Shown: positions 44,147 through 55,757 of the stretch, one piece after another
How positions within the stretch are numbered: position 1 is the first letter of the stretch
Layout of the letters: each line of letters starts with the position of its first letter
Notes under the pieces: model-generated
Databases searched by the model: none
Told to the model about the DNA's origin: nothing
What the model saw: the letters and a program-made list of their open reading frames with translations, nothing else
Assembly (NCBI GenBank): GCA_002843035.1
Contig: PHEV01000006.1
Span: 1-64,000, forward strand
From: Actinobacteria bacterium HGW-Actinobacteria-5
GTDB lineage: Bacteria; Actinomycetota; Actinomycetes; Propionibacteriales; Propionibacteriaceae
Reading direction: 5' to 3'
DNA: 64,000 nucleotides
Made by a program: the position numbers and the translations under genes

Positions 44147-44781
44147 TCACTCCGGGTTGGCGACCCCCACGCGGGCGGGTCGGAGCACCCGGTCGTTGAG
44201 CTTCACTCCGCGCTGCATCACCGCGGAGATGGTGGGGACGCTCACGGCGCCGCCCTCGAACGGCATCTGCATCAGTGCCTCGTGCAGCTGCGGGTCGAAC
44301 TCCTCGCCGACCTCGCCGTAGGCCTCCAGTCCGTACTTGGCGGTGATCTTCTCCAGCTCCTCCGCCACCAGCTTGAAGCCCCCGGTGAGCTCGTCGTGCT
44401 CGCGGGCGGCCTCGACGCTGTCCAGGACGGGGAGCAGGTCGAGCACGACCACCTCGATGCCGCCCTGCCGGGACAGCGCCCGGTCGCGGTCGACCCGCTT
44501 CTTGTAGTTCTGGTACTCGGCGGAGAGCCGCTGCAGGTCGGCGGTGCGTTCGTCCACCAGCTCCTGCAACTCGGCCACCTTCGCGTCCAGGACGGCGGCA
44601 CCGGAAGACTTCGCGGCCAGCGGCTCCTCGGCGCCGTCCCCGCCGGCCTCGCCCTCGGGCACGAAGCCCTCGGGCTCGGCGGCGGATTCGCTCGCGCGGT
44701 CCTGCCCTTCGGCGACCCCAGGGCTGATGTCCTGGGGCTCAGGCGCTTCCTGGGGCGCTCCGAACTCCTCTGCGGAATCGG

Positions 44782-44785
<4 letters not shown>
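44147..44785 (-). CDS. grpE: Nucleotide exchange factor GrpE
   Basis: [44 protein letters not shown]. Confidence 0.95.
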
Positions 44786-46626
<1,841 letters not shown>

Positions 46627-46659
46627 TGTTTGCTACCTCCGGTTGAGTCTTGGACGGAG

Positions 46660-46706
46660 TTGAGCTTAGCACGCTCAACTTCGGTGATTGAGTTCACCAG
46701 ACTCAA
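46660..46706. promoter_or_regulatory. Two HAIR boxes upstream of dnaK (46660-46678 and 46688-46706)
   Basis: TTGAGC-TTAGCAC-GCTCAA and TTGAGT-TCACCAG-ACTCAA. Confidence 0.88.
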
Positions 46707-46803
46707 CTGTGGGGAAGCTGGGGGTATTCCCTGATCCGGCACAGGTTCCGCAGGCTCGACCAGCGCGGGAAGGTGCCTCTCCGGCAGCGGGTGGCCCGCA
46801 GGG

Positions 46804-47718
46804 TCAGGCGGCGGTGCTGGTGTCGCCGAGCATGGCCTGGGTCAACTGGGCGACGATCGGGAACGAGTGCCACAACTGGTGGCCGAGGCCGTCCACGGTG
46901 ATCGTGGGACCGGGCACACCGCGTCCGGCCAGCTGGGCGTCGAGCCGCTCGTAGTCGCCCACGCGGCACAGCGAACTGCGCGAGCCGCGCGCCAGCGCGC
47001 ACCGGGCGAGCTCGACGGCGTCCAGGCCCTCGAGCAGGCCCGGGGTCGCCAGCACCTGCCCGATCGCGACCAGGTCCACCGGCGAATAGCGGACGGACGG
47101 CTCGCGGCGCTGCGACCGGCGGGCTGCCATCACCCACTCGTGGCCCTTGTTCGTGGCCAGGACGGTGGGCATCCGGCCGAGGTCGGCGATGTTGTGGGCC
47201 TGCAGCGAGGCGATGTTGCGGGTCGTGATGGCCACCGGCTCGACGAGGTTCAGGCCCTCGATCGGCCCCCACTCCCCCAGCAGCGGGAGCGCGGAGACGG
47301 CGAGCGAGCAGCCCGTCGAGTAGCCGAGCACCTGCATGTACTCGGGATTGCGGACGTCGCCGACCTCGAGCGCCTCGGCGACGTAGGCGAGGTTCAGCTC
47401 CGCCCAGGCATCGATCCTGCCGTGCAGCATCTCGGTGCGAACCGCTTTCGGAATGCTGTGCCCGAACCGGCTCATCCCCGGGATCTCTGTGACCACGACG
47501 GTCAGCGAGGTCGCGTCCGCCAGGTGTGCGCACCTGGCGATCTCCCACGGCCCGAGCGGGGTGTTGAAGCCGGGGAAGTAGACCAGCACGCCGTGGGACA
47601 CCGGTGGCGTGGCCACCAGGGCGTCCAGGGGAGTGCGTCCGGTCGGTCGCAGGGTGTGCTGGCGCACCAGCGTCTCCGGCCGGGCCTCAACGGCACGGTG
47701 GTCGACCGAGATCGTCAT
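46804..47718 (-). CDS. Alpha/beta-hydrolase-like protein
   Basis: GVLVYFPGFNTPLGPWEIAR, VLGYSTGCSLAVSALPLL (nucleophile-elbow-like), GLGHQLWHSFPIV. Confidence 0.65.
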   Translation of the reverse strand: MTISVDHRAVEARPETLVRQHTLRPTGRTPLDALVATPPVSHGVLVYFPGFNTPLGPWEIARCAHLADATSLTVVVTEIPGMSRFGHSIPKAVRTEMLHGRIDAWAELNLAYVAEALEVGDVRNPEYMQVLGYSTGCSLAVSALPLLGEWGPIEGLNLVEPVAITTRNIASLQAHNIADLGRMPTVLATNKGHEWVMAARRSQRREPSVRYSPVDLVAIGQVLATPGLLEGLDAVELARCALARGSRSSLCRVGDYERLDAQLAGRGVPGPTITVDGLGHQLWHSFPIVAQLTQAMLGDTSTAA

Positions 47719-47880
47719 CCTCGACCGCTGCACGTCTGCCACGCCTGCGATCGTACGCGAGGAGTGGGCGCGATTCGCCCGGGAGCGGCTGCGGCGACAG
47801 AATGGCCGACAGAGTGCTGCGGCGACCGATTCGCCGGGCGGGACGTCCGTCCTCACGGTCGCCGGCCTCGTGGAGGACCG

Positions 47881-48822
47881 ATGAATTCGCTCGAGGGCCT
47901 GCTGCGCAACGCGCTGCTGGCCGCCGCCCGCAGTGCCCGGCTGAAGGCCATGGCCCTGCGGCTGCCCGTGACAGCCGCCGTGGTACGCCGGTTCGTCCCC
48001 GGTGAGACGATCGCCGAGTGCCTCGCCGCGGTTCGAGCGCTGGCCGCGGACGGGCTGCACGCGAGCATCGACTTCCTCGGCGAGGACACCACCAGCCCCG
48101 CCCAGGCCGCGGTCGTCCGCGACGGCTACCTGGAGGTGCTCGCGCGCCTGGCCGCCGAGGGCCTCACCGGAACCGCGGAAGTGTCGGTCAAACTGACCGC
48201 ACTCGGGCTGGGGCTGCCGGACGGGCGTGGCCTGGCCCTGGCGCACGCGCGGGAGATCTGCGCGGCGGCATCCGCTGCCGGGACGACCGTGACCGTCGAC
48301 ATGGAGGACCACACCGCGACCGACGCCACCCTCGGCGTCCTCGCCGAACTGCGACGCGACTACCCCGACGCGGGCGGCGTCCTGCAGGCCTACCTGCACC
48401 GGACGCTGGACGACTGCACGCTGCTCGCCGGCGAGAAGTCGCGGATCCGGCTGTGCAAGGGCGCGTACGCCGAGCCGGCCGAGGTCGCCCACCAGACCCG
48501 CGAGGAAGTGTCGACCGCGTACGTGGCATGCGCCCGCGTCCTGATCGCCGGGGACGGCTATCCGATGCTGGCCACGCACGACCCGGAGATGATCGCCGCC
48601 GTCGCCGAACTGGCCGCCCAGTACGGCCGCGAGCCGGGCAGCTACGAGTACCAGATGCTGTACGGCATCCGCTCCGACGAGCAGCGCCGGCTCGCCGCGA
48701 TGGGCGAGGCCGTGCGGGTGTACGTCCCCTTCGGCACCGATTGGTGGGGCTACTTCGTCCGCCGCCTCGCCGAGCGTCCGGCGAACCTGCTGTTCTTCCT
48801 GCGCGCCCTGCTGGGTCGCTAG
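47881..48822 (+). CDS. Proline dehydrogenase
   Basis: RLCKGAYAEPAEVAHQ, LATHDPEMIAAV, EYQMLYGIRSDEQRRL, VYVPFGTDWWGYFVRRLAERPAN. Confidence 0.92.
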   Translation: MNSLEGLLRNALLAAARSARLKAMALRLPVTAAVVRRFVPGETIAECLAAVRALAADGLHASIDFLGEDTTSPAQAAVVRDGYLEVLARLAAEGLTGTAEVSVKLTALGLGLPDGRGLALAHAREICAAASAAGTTVTVDMEDHTATDATLGVLAELRRDYPDAGGVLQAYLHRTLDDCTLLAGEKSRIRLCKGAYAEPAEVAHQTREEVSTAYVACARVLIAGDGYPMLATHDPEMIAAVAELAAQYGREPGSYEYQMLYGIRSDEQRRLAAMGEAVRVYVPFGTDWWGYFVRRLAERPANLLFFLRALLGR

Positions 48823-48828
48823 CCGGGT

Positions 48829-48894
48829 GGACCGAGTTCGGAACCGTCCCCAATTCGGTCCGGACCGGGTTGGGGACGGTTCCGAACTCGGTCC
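48829..48894. repeat. GGGGACGGTTC-core repeat, family B, locus 4 (units 48829-48861 and 48862-48894, inverted and abutting)
   Basis: GGACCGAGTTCGGAACCGTCCCCAATTCGGTCC followed by GGACCGGGTTGGGGACGGTTCCGAACTCGGTCC; 6 nt after the proline dehydrogenase stop. Confidence 0.92.
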
Positions 48895-49254
48895 ACCCTC
48901 GAGCCAGCGGGCCACCGCGGCATCCGCGTCGACGAGGCCGACCACGATCCTCGGACCGTCGTGCGGACGCAGGTAGCCCTCCCGGATCCGGGCGTTCAGA
49001 TCGGCGACGATCTCGCGCACTTCCGCCTCGGTGGGGACTCCGGCCAGCGTCTCCGGCAGCCGCTCGACCTCGCGGCGCAGGGCCAGCGGGGTGGGAAGCA
49101 GCGGTTCGAGGTGCTCCCTGGCGATCTTGGCCTTCACCCACCAGTCCGGGTCGTCGTCCAGGTGCAGGGGTTTGCCCGCCCCGGGCAGGTCGTCGAACTC
49201 GCCGCGCTCGATCGCTTCCCGGACCTGCCGGTCGATCCACGACTCGTACTGCAT
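48895..49254 (-). CDS. DUF1992 (DnaJC28-like) protein; 3' end undefined because the frame runs without a stop through the repeat
   Basis: MQYESWIDRQVREAIERGEFDDLPGAGKPLHLDDDPDWWVKAKIARE; no in-frame stop before 46804. Confidence 0.75.
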
Positions 49255-49288
49255 GGCTCCATCCTGCCCCTGCGAACGGGGGCCGACC

Positions 49289-50449
49289 TCAGCCGGCCGA
49301 CGCCGCCCGGTCGAGCCCGGCGCGCAGGTCTGCGACCAGGTCGGACGCGTCCTCGACGCCCAGGCTGAGCCGCAGCAGGCCGACGGTGATCCCCGCGGCC
49401 GCCTGCACCTCGAGCGGCATCGCCGCGTGGGTCATCGTGGCCGGGTGCGAGATGAGCGACTCGACGCCGCCGAGGCTCTCCGCCAGGCAGAAGCACTCCA
49501 GCCCGTCGACGAGCGCCCGGACCGCGGCCTCACCACCCACGTCGAAGGTGACGATCGCGCCGAAGCCGTCCATCTGGCCGGCGGCGAGCGCGTGCTGGGG
49601 ATGCGTGGACAGCCCCGGGTAGTGGACGGCCCGCACGGCAGGGTGCGCGCCGAGCAGTTCGACGATCGCGGCGGCGTTGGCCTGGGCTGCAGCCATCCGC
49701 AGGTGCAGGGTGCGCAGACCGCGCAACACGAGGTACGCGTCCAGGGCTCCGCCGGTGGCTCCCAGGGTGTTCGCCCACCACCCCAGCTGGTCGAGCACGT
49801 CCCCGGACGCGGCGACGATCGCTCCCGCCACCACGTCGCTGTGCCCGTTGAGGTACTTGGTCGCCGAGTGCACCACCACGTCGGCGCCCCACTCCAGGGG
49901 ACGTTGCACGACCGGGCTGGCGAACGTGTTGTCCGCCACCACCCGCGCGCCCGCGGCGTGGGCCGCCCGGCACAGCGCCGCGATGTCGGTGATCCGCAGC
50001 AGCGGATTCGACGGGGTCTCCAGCCAGACGAGGTCGGCTCCGGCCAGCGCGTCCGGCCAGGTGGAGGGGTCACTGAGGGCGACCAGGCGCAACTGCAGGC
50101 GTCCGGTGCGGGCCAGGGCTTCGAACAACCGCCAGGAACCGCCGTAGCAGTCCAGCGGCGCGACCAGCGTGCCGCCGGGTGGCAGCAGGGCCAGCACCGT
50201 GGTGGCGACCGCGCCCATGCCGGACGCCGTGATGACACCGCCCACCCCGCCTTCGAGCCCGGCAATCGCGTCCGCGAGTACCGACCTGGTGGGGTTGCCG
50301 GCCCGGCTGTAGTCGTAGCCGCCGGGCTCGCCGAAGCCGGGGAAGGAGTAGGTCGTCGACAGGTACACCGGGGGCACGACAGCACTGTGCGTCGGGTCGG
50401 TGTTGATCCCGGCCCGGACCGCCCGCGTCCGGGGGTGCTGGTGTGTCAC
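49289..50449 (-). CDS. metB: Cystathionine gamma-synthase-like PLP enzyme
   Basis: DYSRAGNPTRSVLADAIAGLEGG, VVADNTFASPVVQRPLEWGADVVVHSATKYLNGHSDVVAG, ESLGGVESLISHPATMTHA. Confidence 0.9.
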   Translation of the reverse strand: MTHQHPRTRAVRAGINTDPTHSAVVPPVYLSTTYSFPGFGEPGGYDYSRAGNPTRSVLADAIAGLEGGVGGVITASGMGAVATTVLALLPPGGTLVAPLDCYGGSWRLFEALARTGRLQLRLVALSDPSTWPDALAGADLVWLETPSNPLLRITDIAALCRAAHAAGARVVADNTFASPVVQRPLEWGADVVVHSATKYLNGHSDVVAGAIVAASGDVLDQLGWWANTLGATGGALDAYLVLRGLRTLHLRMAAAQANAAAIVELLGAHPAVRAVHYPGLSTHPQHALAAGQMDGFGAIVTFDVGGEAAVRALVDGLECFCLAESLGGVESLISHPATMTHAAMPLEVQAAAGITVGLLRLSLGVEDASDLVADLRAGLDRAASAG

Positions 50450-50558
50450 AGCGCGAGACCCTACCGGCCGGGGCGCCGCGGCACATCCGTCCCACGGGGC
50501 ATTTGCCGCACCCCGTGTCCTCTGGTGCGTGGTCGCCGCCCGGGGTAGCGTCCCAGAC

Positions 50559-50987
50559 ATGAAGATCGAGGACATCATCCGCAACAAGGGCGCGGACGTG
50601 GTCACCATCGCCCCCGCCGCAACTGTCGCCGAGCTGGTCGAGCTGCTCGGCAGGAACAACATCGGCGCCGTGGTGGTCAGCGAAGACGGTGCCACGATCT
50701 CCGGCATCGTCAGCGAGCGGGACGTCGTCCGGCACCTCGCCGACGGGACGGGCGTGCTCAGCCAGCCGGTCTCGGCGATCATGACCGCGAACGTCAAGAC
50801 CTGCACTCCCGAGGACTCCCTCGAGGCCACCGGCCACACCATGACCTACTCCCGGATCCGGCACCTGCCCGTGGTCGGCGAGGACGGCAAGCTTGCCGCG
50901 ATCGTCTCCATCGGTGACGTCGTGAAGTACCGCATCGACCAGCTCACCGACGAGCGCAACCACCTGCTTGAGTACCTCCACACCTGA
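50559..50987 (+). CDS. CBS-domain pair protein
   Basis: IGAVVVSEDGATISGIVSERDVVRHLA, SRIRHLPVVGEDGKLAAIVSIGDVVKYRI. Confidence 0.9.
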   Translation: MKIEDIIRNKGADVVTIAPAATVAELVELLGRNNIGAVVVSEDGATISGIVSERDVVRHLADGTGVLSQPVSAIMTANVKTCTPEDSLEATGHTMTYSRIRHLPVVGEDGKLAAIVSIGDVVKYRIDQLTDERNHLLEYLHT

Positions 50988-51447
50988 GGCCCCCGCCGAG
51001 GCGGCCCTGATCGCGGCCGGCCTGACCTACCGGGTGGTCCGGCACCCTCCGGCGAGGTCGCTGGCCGAGGCCGCAGCCCTGCGCGGGATCAGCCCGGCCG
51101 ACATCGTCAAGACCCTCGTCGTGCGCCGCGGCGAGGACGACTACCTGTTCGTCCTCGTGCCCGGTGACCGCGAGATCGCCTGGCCCAAGCTGCGCGCGCA
51201 CCTCGGCGTGGGCCGGCTGTCCATGCCGGACGCCGAGGCGGCGTACGCCGCGACCGGCTACCGCCGCGGCACGATCACCCCGTTCGGCTCGCGGGTCGCC
51301 TGGCCCGTGATCGCGGACGCGAGCGTCGCTGGCCGCACCATCTCGCTCGGCGCCGGGGAGCCCGGGGCCACCGTCCTGCTCAGCGCGGACGCGGCGCTCG
51401 CCGCCCTCGGGGCCGCGGTCGCCGACGTCACCGAACCGGCGGCCTGA
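50968..51447 (+). CDS. YbaK/ProX-like aminoacyl-tRNA deacylase domain protein
   Basis: VVRHPPARSLAEAAALRGISPADIVKTLVVR, GTITPFG; TTG start overlapping the CBS gene. Confidence 0.8.
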   Translation: MSTSTPEAPAEAALIAAGLTYRVVRHPPARSLAEAAALRGISPADIVKTLVVRRGEDDYLFVLVPGDREIAWPKLRAHLGVGRLSMPDAEAAYAATGYRRGTITPFGSRVAWPVIADASVAGRTISLGAGEPGATVLLSADAALAALGAAVADVTEPAA

Positions 51448-51636
51448 GCCGGGTTGCCGGCGCCCACACTGGGTCGACGATCGCTTCCGGAGTGCGCCGG
51501 ACCATGGAGGTGCCCGTCGGTGCGATCCAGGCGCATGCGTCCACCTCCGTCGGGCCGGGTGTGAGGGAGCGTGGACAGCACAGTCCTGCCGGCTGATCTC
51601 CCGTGGCCTGTCGGAGGTCGGGGGCATGCTGGACGC

Positions 51637-52995
51637 ATGAGTGACCCCGTCGACGTCGCCCACATCGTCCCGCCGTACCTGCTGCAGCACCTCGCCCAGG
51701 GCAGCGAGCCGATCGCGGAGCAGGCCCGCGCCACCCTCGTTGCGGACACCCAGAAGCGCCGGGCGCGATCCCGGCGCACCGCCCCCACGGTGATCGCGGG
51801 CGGCAGCGCGGCCACGTCCGGCCCGTCCCGGGAGATCTTCGACGCCGGAAACTCCGAGAACCTTCCCGGCAAGGCGGTCCGCACCGAGGGCGCGCCCGCC
51901 ACCGGCGACCCCGCCGCCGACGAGGCCTACGACGGCTTCGGCGCCACCTGGAAGCTGTTCGACGAGGTGTACGGGCGCAACTCCATCGACGGCTCCGGCA
52001 TGGCCCTGCTCGGCACCGTCCACTACGGCGAGGGCTACCAGAACGCCTTCTGGAACGGCGAGCGGATGGTCTTCGGCGACGGCGACGGAGTCATCTTCGG
52101 CCGCTTCACCGCCAGCCTCGACGTGATCGGCCACGAGCTCACCCACGGCGTCACCGAGCACGCCGCCGGCCTCACCTACCGCAACCAGTCCGGCGCGCTC
52201 AACGAATCGGTCTCCGACGTGTTCGGCGTGCTCGTCGCCCAGTACCGGGCGGGCCAGACCGCTGCCGAGGCCGACTGGCTGATCGGCGCGGACCTGTTGC
52301 TCCCCGGTGTGAAGGGGGTCGCGCTGCGCAACATGCTGCATCCGGGCACGGCCTACGACGACCCTCGGCTCGGCAAGGACCCGCAGCCGGCCGACATGAG
52401 CGGGTACGTGCAGACCAGTTCCGACAACGGCGGCGTGCACTACAACTCGGGCATCCCGAACCGGGCGTTCGCGCTCACCGCCACCACGCTCGGAGGCCAT
52501 GCCTGGGAGACCGCGGGACGCGTCTGGTACGACGTGCTCACCGGTCCGGACATCCAGCCGGGCTGTGACTTCGCCACTTTCGCGGCCCTCACGATCAACG
52601 CAGCCGTCGCCCGTTTCGGCGAGGGAGCCGAGGCGGCCGCGGTCCGCTCGGCGTGGGCGAGTGTCGGCGTGGGCGCACGCGCTGCGGACGCGCCGCCGCG
52701 CGGGGAGGGCATCGACCCGAACGCCCCGCTGCTCGTCCGCCGCACCGGTGGCTTCGCCGGTCTGGTCCGGGAGCGGCGGACGAGCCTCGCCGAGCTCCCT
52801 CGCAGCGACCGGCGCGCCTGGACCGGGCTGCTGGCCGACCGGACGCTGGCCGCGCTGGCCACGGCGAGCCGGCCCACCCCGGACGCCTTCTGCTACGGGG
52901 TGGTCTGCCAGGCAGCGGAGGTGGACGTCGAGGTCGCCGAGCACGACCTGCCCGGCCACGTGCGCGCGCTTCTGGAACGCACGCTCGAGGGCTAG
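51637..52995 (+). CDS. Protealysin-like M4 metallopeptidase with fused C-terminal emfourin-like inhibitor domain
   Basis: HIVPPYLLQHLA propeptide motif, VIGHELTHGVTEHAAGL, GALNESVSDVFG; C-terminal VRRTGGFAGLVRERRTSL...FCYGVVCQAAEVDVEVAEHDLPGHVRALLERTLEG. Confidence 0.88.
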   Translation: MSDPVDVAHIVPPYLLQHLAQGSEPIAEQARATLVADTQKRRARSRRTAPTVIAGGSAATSGPSREIFDAGNSENLPGKAVRTEGAPATGDPAADEAYDGFGATWKLFDEVYGRNSIDGSGMALLGTVHYGEGYQNAFWNGERMVFGDGDGVIFGRFTASLDVIGHELTHGVTEHAAGLTYRNQSGALNESVSDVFGVLVAQYRAGQTAAEADWLIGADLLLPGVKGVALRNMLHPGTAYDDPRLGKDPQPADMSGYVQTSSDNGGVHYNSGIPNRAFALTATTLGGHAWETAGRVWYDVLTGPDIQPGCDFATFAALTINAAVARFGEGAEAAAVRSAWASVGVGARAADAPPRGEGIDPNAPLLVRRTGGFAGLVRERRTSLAELPRSDRRAWTGLLADRTLAALATASRPTPDAFCYGVVCQAAEVDVEVAEHDLPGHVRALLERTLEG

Positions 52996-53153
52996 ACGGG
53001 CGCCAGCGGCCCACCGTCGGGCGCGCACCCACCAAGGAGCGGGCTGCACCGGCCGCGGCGACGGAGCACGTCCGGGAGGGCGCGGACGCCCTTCGTGGCA
53101 CGAGGAACGATCGTGGTGCTTGGTGGAGCCGGCTCGTCGCTACCCTTGCCGCC

Positions 53154-54058
53154 GTGCCCGAACCGAGCCGGCTGCGTCCCGCACTGATGATGGTCGCCGC
53201 GGCCGTCCTGTTCGGCACGACCGGCACGACCCAGGCCCTGGGTCCCCCGCAGGCCAATCCGCTCAGCGTGGGCGCGGTGCGCCAGGTGGTGGGCGGTTCC
53301 GCGCTGCTGGTGGTCGGCGTTGTGTGGTGGCTGCGGCACCACGGCGGCCGGCTCCCCCGCTGGTCGAGGAAGGTGGGCTGGGTGCTGCTGGGCGGGCTCA
53401 GCGTGATGGCGTTCCAGGCCACCTTCTTCTTCGGCACCCGGCTCAACGGCGTCGCCGTCGGCACCGTGGTCGCGCTCGGTTCGAGCCCGTTGTTCGCGGG
53501 CGTGTTCGACGGGCTTCGCGGGCACGCGCCCACCCGTCGGTGGGCGGCGGCCACGGCGCTGGCAGTGGCGGGCATGGTGCTGCTGTCCGGCGCGCTGGGC
53601 AACGCGGCCCCGCTGCAACCGCTCGGCGTACTCGCCTCGCTGATCGCCGGGGCGGCCTACGCCGGCTACGCGGTGGCGACCTCGACGCTGGTCCAGCGAG
53701 GCGCTGCAGCAGTGCCCACCACCGCGGCCGTGATCGGCACCAGCGGCCTGCTCGGGGCTGCCGTCCTGCCGTTCACCGACAACGCGTGGGTCGGAGAGCC
53801 GGCCGGCCTCGCGATGGCGGCCTGGCTCGGCCTGGTCACCGTCGTCGTCTCCTACCTGCTGATGGGGACGGCCCTTCGCCACCTGTCGGCGTCCACCGCG
53901 ATCACGCTGGGTCTGGCCGAGCCGACCACCGCCACCTGCTGGGAGTCGTCGTGCTGGGCGAGCGCCTCGGCGCGCTGCAGTGGGCCGGGCTCCTCGCCGT
54001 CCTGGCCGGTGTCGTGGTGGCAGGCTCCGGTCGGGCGCGGGTCAGCGAACCAGGCTGA
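53154..54058 (+). pseudogene. DMT/EamA family transporter with a frameshift near the C-terminus
   Basis: EamA-like repeats to ITLGLAEPTTAT, then the conserved continuation LLGVVVLGERLGALQWAGLLAVLAGVVVAGSGRARVSEPG lies in another frame. Confidence 0.8.
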
Positions 54059-55652
54059 TCCGGTTCGAGGTGGTGCCCGCCGTGGCCCCCTTCAGCGGGT
54101 TGTACACGGCACTCGAGACCACCCCGGTGCGGGTGTTGATCGTGACGATCCGGACCGGGTTGTTGCCCGCACCGCTCAACTCGTTGCCGAGGTAGGAGAC
54201 CACCGTGTGGCCCCGGTAGGTGTCGGTCCGGGTCGTGAACTTCCCGGTGTGCCCGGAGAACACCAGTTTCACGTTGGCGTACGGCTTGACCACCTGGTCG
54301 TAGAGGTACTTCGGGCTGGTCGCACCGTAGCCGCCGTCGGAGGCCGAGATCTTCCCGCCGCCAGTGAGGTAGCTGTGGGTCTGGATGATCACGTTGACGT
54401 TCGGGTGGCTTGCGACAACGTCCTTCGCCCAGGCCACGACCTCCTTCCGCGGCCACAGTTCGAGGGTCAGCACCAGCCACTGGGTGTCGTCGGCATTGAA
54501 CGTGGTCCAGTAGTTGTCGATCTTGCCGGCCTCGTACGCGCCACCGACGTTCTGGATGCTGCTGAGCGGGAACGACTGGTTGAACGCGCCGGTCTTGCGG
54601 ACCAGGAGCCACGACTTGCACGCGCCGGCACCCAGCCGGACCGGGCACTCCGGGTTGTACGCGTACGCCGAGCCGCCGTACCCGCTCGAGCCCGGCACGC
54701 CGTTCCAGCCGACGACCTCGGTGTCGTGGTTCCCGATGGCGAGCGCGTAGGGGAGCCCGGCGTTCCGGAGCACCGCAACCGCCGCCTTCGCGCGCGTGAA
54801 CTGGCCGGCGTCCAGCCAGCCCCAGTTGACCATGTCGCCGGTGTGCAGCACATACCTCAGGTCGAACCGGGACGTGTTCGCGACCATCCAGTTCACCCGG
54901 TTCAGGAACGGGGTGTTCGCGGTGTTGTTGGTCTCGGCCTGCGTATCGGGCATCACAGCGATCGAGAACTGGTCGCTGTTCGGTTCCGGGGCCACCACGC
55001 CCACAGCCGCGGCCTTCGACGCACTGTAGGACTTCACCGAGACCCCTGCGCAGGCCAGGTCCGAGGCAGTCGTGTCCACGTCGGGCCGGGCCCAGAGATA
55101 GGTGTAGCCAGCCTTCTTGAGCCGCTTCCGGGACGCGTCCTTGGCGGTCAACTGCCAGGTGGGCGGCTTGATCGAACCGCCTCGCCACGCACGCAGGTAG
55201 AGCCGGACCGACTTCAACGCCGCCACCGCCGCCTCGAGGTTGATCACATCTCCGGGCTGCACCCGGATCCCCAGATCCGTGGCGTCCCCCAGCATGGTCT
55301 CCCGCCCCGAGGCCACCCGGCTGAACGAGCCGCTCAGCGACCCGTCCGCCGCGACCGACAACCGCGCCCGGTAGCCGGAAGAGGTGGACTTGGCCCGGAA
55401 CTGGAAGCCGAAGGTCACCGGCACCGCCGACGGGATCGTCACGGCGGCCGACGCGATGGACGTCGTGCGCTTGGACGAGATCCTCGACCAGCTGGACGCG
55501 TCGGGTGTCAGCGGGAGGCTGGCAGAGCCGGCGTTGGCGGGTGCGGCGGGGACGAGGCCGACGAGCATGAGCACGGCGACCAGGAGCGCCAGCGTACGAA
55601 CGATCGGGAGAACGGCACGTGAGGACGGCTCGGGGGTGGGCATGGGCGGCAC
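54042..55652 (-). CDS. Secreted metallophosphoesterase-like protein
   Basis: Signal peptide; SIAVMPDTQ, VLHTGDMVNWG, AIGNHDTE, IIQTHSY, VFSGHTG metal-ligand motifs. Confidence 0.85.
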   Translation of the reverse strand: MPPMPTPEPSSRAVLPIVRTLALLVAVLMLVGLVPAAPANAGSASLPLTPDASSWSRISSKRTTSIASAAVTIPSAVPVTFGFQFRAKSTSSGYRARLSVAADGSLSGSFSRVASGRETMLGDATDLGIRVQPGDVINLEAAVAALKSVRLYLRAWRGGSIKPPTWQLTAKDASRKRLKKAGYTYLWARPDVDTTASDLACAGVSVKSYSASKAAAVGVVAPEPNSDQFSIAVMPDTQAETNNTANTPFLNRVNWMVANTSRFDLRYVLHTGDMVNWGWLDAGQFTRAKAAVAVLRNAGLPYALAIGNHDTEVVGWNGVPGSSGYGGSAYAYNPECPVRLGAGACKSWLLVRKTGAFNQSFPLSSIQNVGGAYEAGKIDNYWTTFNADDTQWLVLTLELWPRKEVVAWAKDVVASHPNVNVIIQTHSYLTGGGKISASDGGYGATSPKYLYDQVVKPYANVKLVFSGHTGKFTTRTDTYRGHTVVSYLGNELSGAGNNPVRIVTINTRTGVVSSAVYNPLKGATAGTTSNRISLVR

Positions 55653-55757
55653 TCCGGTCTGTCGGCGGCTCCCCGGGGGCGACCGGGAACGGGCTCCCCT
55701 ACCGGGGGCTTGTGAAGATCATCACCCGGCGGGTGGGGCGATTTCCAGCTTCACAGG

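Noticed and set aside
46804-49254. 816-codon open frame joining DUF1992, antisense proline dehydrogenase and the alpha/beta-hydrolase
   Set aside because: The middle third is simply antisense to a well-supported gene in high-GC sequence; treated as two genes plus a missing stop codon rather than a real fusion.
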